DNA of 64,000 bases from Telopea speciosissima (taxonomy: Eukaryota > Streptophyta > Magnoliopsida > Proteales > Proteaceae): positions 67,941,557 through 68,005,556 of the forward strand of contig NC_057921.1 of the NCBI RefSeq assembly GCF_018873765.1, in the 5' to 3' direction. How positions within the stretch are numbered: position 1 is the stretch's first letter; every line of letters starts with the position of its first letter. The position numbers were made by a program, and so were the translations under genes. The notes below the pieces were generated by a model. It saw only the letters and a list, made by a program, of their open reading frames with translations. It made no database searches and was not told where the DNA came from. Below, piece after piece: positions 57,627 to 64,000 of the stretch.

Positions 57627-57889
57627 ATGGCGCCACTCATTCTCTGCTCACCAACACCTAATGTTTTCATTGGTTCAGTGGTGGTAGGTGCTGTCTCAGT
57701 TCCTCCTCCTTTGTCGCTTTCCCTTATCCTCTCCGCTACTCGGCAGTTGGCACCAATCCTGAGTCCTGGCAGACCGCATCGTTCCATCCATTTTGAGCCG
57801 TGTAGTAAACTCTACAAAGAAGAGACGGAGTTCTTGTCATTTAACTCCGTTAGTGTTTTATATTGTCAGTTCCCAAGGCCGCATAAAAG
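57627..57889 (+). CDS. Possible first exon of an unidentified gene
   Basis: An open frame from 57507 runs to 57929; an internal ATG at 57627 starts MAPLILCSPTPNVFIGSVVV. The next ~85 residues are rich in Ser, Pro, Leu and Arg with few acids until EETEFLSF, like a plastid transit peptide. A strong donor-like AAAGAG|GTAAGA follows at 57889/57890 (PRPHKR then intron). If real, later exons would lie past the MITE, TRIM and Copia insertions and probably outside the window. No family match was recognised and a chance frame is possible. Confidence 0.25.
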
Positions 57890-58026
57890 AGGTAAGAGGA
57901 GGGTTGTTGCATCTAGTCGGTTGTCATAATTGTAAATACTTTTGCAAAGCTTTTAGCATGAATTCTAGAGTTCTATATGTTTAATTTTATGCTAGGCCAC
58001 TCCCTCGAGCAACGCGTTACTTTATG

Positions 58027-58216
58027 CAACACAGATTGTCTACGGCGCAGCTGCCCGTAGCGGCCTGTGCCGCGTAGACTGGGCTGTACAAGTAATAATT
58101 GCCTTACTTTAGTTCGGGCAAAGCATTTGGGTAGGGGTAAGGTGGTCTTTGCGCACACAGCTCAGCCTATGCCGCTCAGGCCGCTATAGGCAGTGCGCCG
58201 TAGAGGATCTGGATCC
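58027..58216. mobile_element. 190-bp Mutator-like MITE, copy 2
   Basis: The same family as 7582-7771 and the same length. Arms: gtctacggcgcag(c)tgcccgtag on the left, mirrored by gccgtagaggatctggatcc on the right. The 9-mers tactttatg (58018-58026) and tacattatg (58217-58225) match at eight of nine positions. The centre again holds attgccttac and ggtaaggtggtc. Confidence 0.85.
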
Positions 58217-58498
58217 TACATTATGACCTGAGTATTGTGTATGGGGATTGAGCTCCTCTCCAGGGAGCCCAGTACGCCCATGGGGCATTCAATTGTTGGG
58301 TTGTGTTGCACACATCCCTAGGTGTGCATCGAGATGTGTGTGGCACAGGCCAACCCTTGGATGCCCCTTGGGTGCTCCCTTGGTGCTAGGCTTCGTGGAG
58401 AGGAGCCAGATTCTCTGTATGGTGAGTAAAAGTTAATTAGGCATCTTTTGTAAACATTGTACCATTTTTGGATTATGATGATAAATAGGTAAGGATTT

Positions 58499-58861
58499 GT
58501 TATATGCCTAATGGGATCCACTCTAGTAAATGGGCGCTAGATTGGGCCAGCTTAGTATTGGATAGGTTAACAAGCTTGATTTAACGCGTTCAATCAACTT
58601 CAGAGCTGTTGGTGTATTGGTCAAGTACCTAACTTTTGGTATCAGAGCTGGGCATCACGTCACGGGTTCGAATCACGGAAAGGATTATCTGGAGTAGAGT
58701 GAAAACCGTCAAGAAATGGCTACTTGCCGCTAGACAAAAATCTTGGAACAAAGTGAAGCCGCTTGGAAATGGCTACCCACCTCCAGAGTGAAAGCTGCCT
58801 AGAGTGAGAAGCCGCCGAGGACAACACTTGCGGAAGTGTGGTAGTCTGTTATATGCCTAAT
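58499..58861 (+). mobile_element. TRIM-like element, 3' LTR cut by a Copia insertion
   Basis: The text tgttatatgcctaat occurs at 58499 and again at 58849, spaced like two LTR starts. Between them, tggtatcagagc (58637-58648) is a tRNA-Met primer site, followed by ~200 bases of non-coding internal domain. The second LTR is broken after about 13 bases, where a large LTR starts (58862). The rest of that LTR would lie beyond the Copia element, outside the window. Confidence 0.55.
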
Positions 58862-60551
58862 TGTTGGCCAAATAACGGTCCAGGGATCAAACCATGGTTC
58901 CCTAGGGAGACCAAGATATTTATCTTTAGGGTTTTGCACGCCCTGGGTTAGCCCATGGTGTCCCATGGGTGCCCCATTTTAATTTTAGGGTTTCCCATGC
59001 TCGCCCATGGGAACCCTGGTGCATCCCTATTAGGGTTTCTCCTTCCCTATTACATTCCATAAAATTAATTATCACAATAGGGACGGAGAAACTCATCTCT
59101 AGTCCATCACATGGCAAGAGGGATCCATCCCATACTCGAATGCGCAGCGAAAAATAATCGATTCGAGTTTCTTTCGCATCCCATAAATATTAATAATCAA
59201 TGAACAGAAGGAATTAATAAAGAACTGCTAACCTGGTGAGCCTCAAGTGTTGCTCCTCCAATAGATAGTGGTTCTTCCTCCAATGAGCGCTCCAAGCAAA
59301 CAGATCTGAACCTCCAATGGTGCTACCAAGGTTCTACACGCCAATCCCAGATGCCCTCAAACTCCTCAGCATGGGTCTAGGGTTTCACAAACCCTAACTC
59401 TCAAACACAGGTGAGAGAAGCAAGAAGAAGAAGAGAGATCACAAGAGGGAGAGAGAGAGAAACCAAAAATGCAGGAGAGAGAGTGTCTGCTCCAAAAACG
59501 TGGAGAGCTCCTCTTCTGCGTATTTTTGGTCCCCTATTTATAATAATAGGGTTTAATTAAATCCTAGATAGATTTAATAGAGCCCTAGTGAGAGTCTGAC
59601 TCTCTCTCTCTCAGTCTGGCAGTTCTGTTTAAACTCAAAGTGCTACATAGGTGAAGAAGCAGAATCTAATAGGGAAAGTATTAATTAGATTCTTTATTTA
59701 ATTATTAATGGATAATTACAATTAGCACAAAATCCATTAATTAAATAAAGAGCCAATTAAATTAGCAAATTCCAAATAACTCCCTATATGATAACAATTT
59801 ATCATATACAACCCCCCACTAATCAACACCATCATTATGGAATCTAGGGCATGTACACATGTACTGCCAAACCCCAATCCATAGTACATGTCCATATAAG
59901 AGCGTCTATGCATCCGATCGGGTCCCGCAAAACTCGATAAAACACTTTATTTGAAATAACTATAAATAATGTATCATTTTATGTAAAATAAATTTTGCAA
60001 AACCATTTCCAACCCCAATCGATCCAGACCATGACAGCAGTCTCTATCTTGGTGTTCCCCAATCGGGCATGGTGACCGTGTTGGATAACTCCTTCACTCA
60101 CAAAGTGTTCACGCATTCCCGAACACCGGCTTTGACTCGCTTGAGTCTCGGTCATTGATGAACCAAAGCTGCGATCACACTTTGCGGTGGGGGTTCCCTC
60201 AGTGCGGTGTCGGTGACACATGTCTATCCCTTCCTACATCCGGCGAGTAATACATGAGGGAATCGACAAAGTAGATTCTTCGCCAATGCACACATCAAAC
60301 ATGTGAGCACTCGCATTCGTACCCTGACATCACATGTCTAGGCATACCCAATGCGACGACCATATGATAAGGGTGCCCAGCCAAACCCTAGTCGTGACTA
60401 CCATTTTAAGTATAACTTACGGACACATAATGCTCAAAAAGTTTATATCGCATGTGACAATATTAAACTAAAATGTATAAATGTTCAATACAAAGGTGAA
60501 CCGGGTTGAACCGGACCGAACCGGGTTTGATGGACACACACTTGTCCAACA
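58862..60551 (-). repeat. 3' LTR of a Ty1/copia element
   Basis: Begins tgttggccaaataacgg and ends acttgtccaaca in + orientation, giving the inverted ends TGTTGG/CCAACA, 1690 bp. The candidate 5-bp target copy on the left is ctaat (58857-58861); its partner is beyond the window. It includes GA/TC-rich parts near 59450 and 59600 and the gaaccgggt(t) block near 60500. Confidence 0.75.
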
Positions 60552-60563
60552 ATCTCCCACTTG
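60552..60563 (-). other. Polypurine tract of the second Copia element
   Basis: On the - strand caagtgggagat runs directly into the TGTTGG of the LTR. Confidence 0.7.
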
Positions 60564-60730
60564 TACATCAAAGCCAATTCCCCATACATTTTAAACCCAT
60601 GCCCTCCATGTGTTTCTCAAACACTCGGTGACAAACCCTTTGTCATGGCATCGAGACACATTTTCGATTGTGTCCACTTTGGAGATACTCACGTCACCCT
60701 GCTGGATAATCTCTCCGATGAGGTGATACT

Positions 60731-61232
60731 TCACTGCACGTGCTTGTTCCTCCGATGAGCCCTAGGCTCCTTAGCTTGTGCAATGGCCCCTCTGTTGTCA
60801 CATAACAGGAGAATAGAGCCCTTGACAAGATCGGGGACTACCTCCAAATCGATAGGAATTTTCTCACCAAACACCTTCTTTTCCGCATCACAAGTCGCAA
60901 GGTATTCTCGCTTCGGTAGTAGAATCGGTTGTAGACTTTTGTTTCGCACTCCGCCACACAATGGCACTTCCACCCATTAGATATACCATCCGGACTGGAT
61001 TTTCTGTCATCCTTGTCGGTTTGGAAATCGAATCGTGTATCCCAATCGACAACGATCGATCCAAAACCAAGAAATATTCCTTAGTCCTTCTCAAGTACTT
61101 GAGGATATTCTTAATAACACTCCAATGCTCGCGTCCAGGGTTAGATTGATAACGACTTACCATGCCTCTGCATAGAAAATATCCGGCCTCGTACACAACA
61201 TGGCGTACATAAGACTCCCTCTCTTGAGGCAT
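60731..61232 (-). pseudogene. Copia RNase H region (second element)
   Basis: The frame 60888-61232 gives GAVVWRSAKQKS-like text (AIVWRSAKQKSTTDSTTEA), the usual copia WxSxKQ..STTEAE motif, preceded by YLRRTKEYFLVL. The frame 60731-60973 continues with VKGSILLLCDNRGAIAQAKE and HRRNKHVQ. A stop after TEARIPCDL and a frame change break it. It would have degraded the RNA of the RNA-DNA hybrid. Confidence 0.8.
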
Positions 61233-62266
61233 AGGGAATCCTCTTCATCTCTTCAATGTCTGTCTGAGACTGAGGACATTGAGATCGGAAAGACGACTCC
61301 ATGTCCGAAGGGAACACTTCCCCTCTTGGAGTTCTCCATACTAAATCGGCCAGGACTTTGTCTATATAGGTAGCTGTGACAAGCCTAGCATCCTTTTCGC
61401 GATCTCTTACGAGTTTGATCCCAAGGATATAGCTAGCTTCACCAAGGTCTTTCATCGAAAGCGTTGTGGATAACCTGTTTCTTGATGAAAGGAATCCTAC
61501 ATCGTTATCAATCGCAATATGTCATCTACGTATAAAACAAGAAAACATACTGCCCTCCCACTGATCTTCTTGTAAACGCATGGTTTATCTATGTTTTGAT
61601 CAAAACCAAATGATTTGATTGATTGATCAAACCTGATGTTCCAGCTCCTGGAAGCCTGCTTCAGCCCATAAATGGACCTCTGCAATTTGTACACCTTTCT
61701 TCCTCCAAGGAAGAGAACCCCTCTGGCTGTTCCATGTAGATTTCCTCTTGAAGGAACCCATTTAGAAATGCAGTCTGCACATCCATCTACCAGATCTCAT
61801 AATCAAAGTGTGTTGCGATAGCCAATAAAATCCTGATGGATTTCATCATCGCTACTGGTGAAAAGGTTTCCTCATAGTCTATACCCTCTTTCTAGGTATA
61901 ACCCTTTGCCACCAGTCTCGCTTTGAATCTCTCGACCTTTCCATCTGCGCCCTTCTTCCTCTTGAAGATCCATTTACATCCAATCGGCTTGACGCCAAGT
62001 GGTGGATCGACTAGAGTCCAGACCTTGTTGGAATGCATCGAATCGATTTTAGAGTGCATTGCTTCCAGCCACCTAGTGGTATCAACATCCTTTAGAGCCT
62101 CAGAGTATGTCATCGGATCATCATCCGGTTCAACCGATACCATGTGGAACTCTTCCACTGTTTCCTCTTCGGTTAGAAGAGTTAGCCTGGTGGGTGGTCT
62201 AACAGTCCTCCCCTGCGTCGAGGTTCCTCGGTGTTGGTATTTCATGGGTATGTCGATTGGTCTCAC
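61141..62266 (-). pseudogene. Copia reverse transcriptase (second element)
   Basis: The start is in 61892-62266: YSEALKDVDTTRWLEAMHSK, then VWTLVDPPLGVKPIGCKWIF and ERFKARLVAKGYT. Next, 61497-61694 has MYKLQRSIYGLKQASRSWNI and the intact VLYVDDI box. Then 61141-61455 has MKDLGEASYILGIKLVRDRE. Frames shift between these parts (about 61700-61890 and 61455-61497), where readable pieces such as NGFLQEEIYMEQPEG-like text persist. The active-site residues remain but the protein cannot be made whole. Confidence 0.85.
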
Positions 62267-62299
62267 TCGGAAGTGACGTTTCGAGCCATTTGATAGCTC

Positions 62300-63459
62300 T
62301 TTTATGACTCTTGGTTCGGACCTCGGGTCATCATTTCTTCCTCCAAAAATGTGACATGTTTACTTACAATGACCTTTTGGTCAACTGGGTCATAGAAATA
62401 ATAGCCTATCGTGCCTTTGGGGTAGCCTAAGAAATAGCATCTTGAAGTCCTGGATTCTAGCTTGTCTGTCTGTTGCTTTCGCACATGTGCTATGTAACCC
62501 CATACCCTAAGGTGTTGAATACTGGGCTTTCGCCCTTTCCACAACTCAAAGGGTGTCTTGGCTACAGACTTAGATGGAACCCTATTCAAGATATATATCG
62601 CCGTCTCTAAAGCGTACCCCCATAAAGAAAGAGGCAGCTCACTATAAGTGAGCATCGTCCTGACCATATCCAATAGGGTCCGATTGTGTCGTTCGGATAC
62701 ACCATTTTGTTGTGGTGTGCCTGGATTAGTTAGCTGACTAACTATCCCCTGGGTTATGAGATGTTCTTTAAACTCATCCGATAGATACTCCCCTCCACGA
62801 TCTGATCGTAAGGACTTGATGCGTTTATCGAGTTGTCTTTTGACCTCGGCTTGAAATTCTTTGAATGTATCAAAGGCTTCCTATTTCCTACGCATCAAGT
62901 ATATGTAACCATATCTAGAGTAAAAATCGGTGAACGTGATAAAGTACTCATACCCATATCTTGCTTGTATGTTTATAGGTCCACACACGTCAGTGTGTAT
63001 CAACTCCAATAGATCTGTGGCTCTAGCACCTTTATTGCTAAAGGATTTCTTGGTCATTTTGCCCTGAAGGCATGACTCACAAGTGGGGAATGGTTCCACC
63101 CTCAGACTCTCTAAGGACCCATCCCTCACCAATCTACTGATTCGGTCCACATTAATGTGACCCAATCTTAGATGCCATAGATATGTTGAGTTCACTGGAG
63201 CTGCTTTCCGTTTCAAATCAACATTTGAAACAACATTCGTTCTAATAGGGCAATCTAGAAAATACAAACCACTTTGCATATATCCGGATGCCACAAAGGA
63301 ATTATTAAAACGAATAATCAATTTAGAATTAAAGGAAAAACTATATCCGTCAAAAACAAGTTTTGAAACTGAAATTATCTTCCTCTTGAAAGAGGGTACA
63401 TAATAGCAATCCTTTAAAACTAAACTAGCAGAACTAAAATTTAAAATAAAAGTTCCCAC
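62300..63459 (-). pseudogene. Copia GAG-pre-integrase and integrase (second element)
   Basis: The frame 62881-63459 carries the protease/pre-integrase end (LKDCYYVPSFKRKIISVSKL), the zinc-binding WHLRLGHINVDRISRLV with CESCLQGKMTK, and the first catalytic Asp in LIHTDVCGPI. A stop at about 62881 interrupts it. In the same frame the second Asp (SDRGGEY) and the Glu ([15 protein letters not shown]) follow, then 62302-62673 has [20 protein letters not shown]. All three catalytic residues are visible; the stop is the main lesion here. Confidence 0.87.
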
Positions 63460-63505
63460 ACCAACGCCATGGTCTCAGCTCCGAGTGCCCATCCGAAGAC
63501 GCACT

Positions 63506-64000
63506 TCATTTCTTTCCAGGTTCCTTGTCTCCTTGAACCCCGCAAATCATTGCAAATGTGAGCAGTGGATCCACTATCCACCAACCAAGAATTGGTCGGT
63601 TCAAAAGACAAATTAGACTCATAAAGAACGTGAACATCACATGTACCTTCTTTAGCACCTCTGTTTCATCCGGCTTCTTGTCTTTCAAAGTTGCCAGGTA
63701 AGCACACGCGTTTCTTTTCCAGTGACCCTCCTTCTTGTAATAGAAGCACTTGCCTTTGCCTTTATTGCCAGACTTCCCACCCTTGGCTTTCAGGGTCTTG
63801 CCCTTACTTCCCTTTTTCTTCTTCTTTCCATTTGAAGAAGGTTTTGCCTCAGTTGCATTGACCTCAGCCTTGTCCTTTTTCAAGGACGCTTCAGCCTCTA
63901 CGAGTGCATTAACAAGCTCGGTGAGCTCCATCTCCTTCTCGGAGATCTTGTAGGACATCCTAAAAGGTGCGTAGGCAGAAGTGAGTGACGCTAAGATCAC
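63506..64000 (-). pseudogene. Copia gag end with altered zinc knuckle (second element)
   Basis: The frame is open to the window edge. It contains ISEKEMELTELVNALVEAEA, a Lys/Gly-rich stretch and a zinc knuckle KCFYYKKEGHWKRNAC. In this family the knuckle normally starts C-x2-C; here the second Cys is Tyr, and one residue is extra before the last Cys. Towards the end, WWIVD matches the start of the copia protease region, where the DSGA-like motif should follow (VDPLLTF here), so the protease is also changed. Confidence 0.8.

Larger units (their letters stand above)
58862..64000 (-). mobile_element. Ty1/copia retrotransposon, cut by the window end
   Basis: 3' LTR, PPT, then RNase H, RT, integrase and gag on the - strand in copia order (PR-IN-RT-RH). 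The 5' LTR and the start of gag lie beyond 64000. Multiple stops and frameshifts show it is not intact. Confidence 0.88.

Noticed and set aside
58637-58680. Possible tRNA gene (tggtatcagagc followed by gggttcgaatc)
   Set aside because: No cloverleaf could be folded and the first part is the complement-type primer site used by LTR elements, so it is treated as a TRIM-like PBS.

Overview
The window is nuclear DNA of a flowering plant. The evidence is spliced genes with GT-AG introns, a NAC transcription factor, a WAT1-related transporter, a plant RING-CH protein, and dense retrotransposon and MITE content. The species cannot be fixed from the sequence. Four host loci are visible, all on the + strand: a six-exon WAT1-related (EamA/UMAMIT-type) transporter (9996-13134), a six-exon RING-CH (RINGv) membrane protein whose first intron is about 14.9 kb (31951-48402), a six-exon membrane-tethered NAC factor (52639-56232), and a weakly supported possible first exon (57627-57889).

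Layout. 1-8 kb: a decayed LINE (1130-3084) lying between long inverted repeats, an LTR-like remnant, a 5'-truncated LINE with a perfect 14-bp target duplication, and several foldback MITEs. 8-13.1 kb: AT-rich promoter region and the WAT1-related gene. 14.7-26.6 kb: a complete but inactivated Ty3/gypsy element of Tat/Retand type on the - strand. It has both LTRs, a TATAT target duplication, PBS, PPT, gag-protease-RT-RNaseH-integrase, a tandem array after pol, and two antisense coding units on the + strand. 26.6-31 kb: MITEs and a Pack-MULE (27999-29325) with an identical 9-bp target duplication that carries what looks like the last exon of a fatty-acid elongase (ELO-like) gene. 31-48.4 kb: the RING-CH gene. 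Its intron 1 holds a deleted Copia element with its own nested insert, an RTE-type LINE interrupted by a related LTR-like repeat, a 1.5-kb hAT-like element, a SINE fragment, a second RTE remnant and a hAT-type MITE. 48.9-51.1 kb: two hAT-like non-autonomous elements. 52.6-56.2 kb: the NAC gene. 57-64 kb: the possible exon, the second copy of a 190-bp Mutator-like MITE, a TRIM-like element cut by a Copia LTR, and that Copia element's - strand pol/gag running off the window end.

The host genes have unrelated predicted roles (transport, ubiquitin ligation at membranes, stress-type transcription) and show no pathway link. The strongest unusual points are the TE-loaded intron that splits the first zinc-binding CxxC of the RING-CH domain, a GC donor plus NAGNAG acceptor in another intron of that gene, the Pack-MULE with its captured gene end, the antisense units of the Tat element, and the two-copy Mutator-like MITE family with 9-bp target duplications. 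No rRNA, tRNA gene or CRISPR array was seen.
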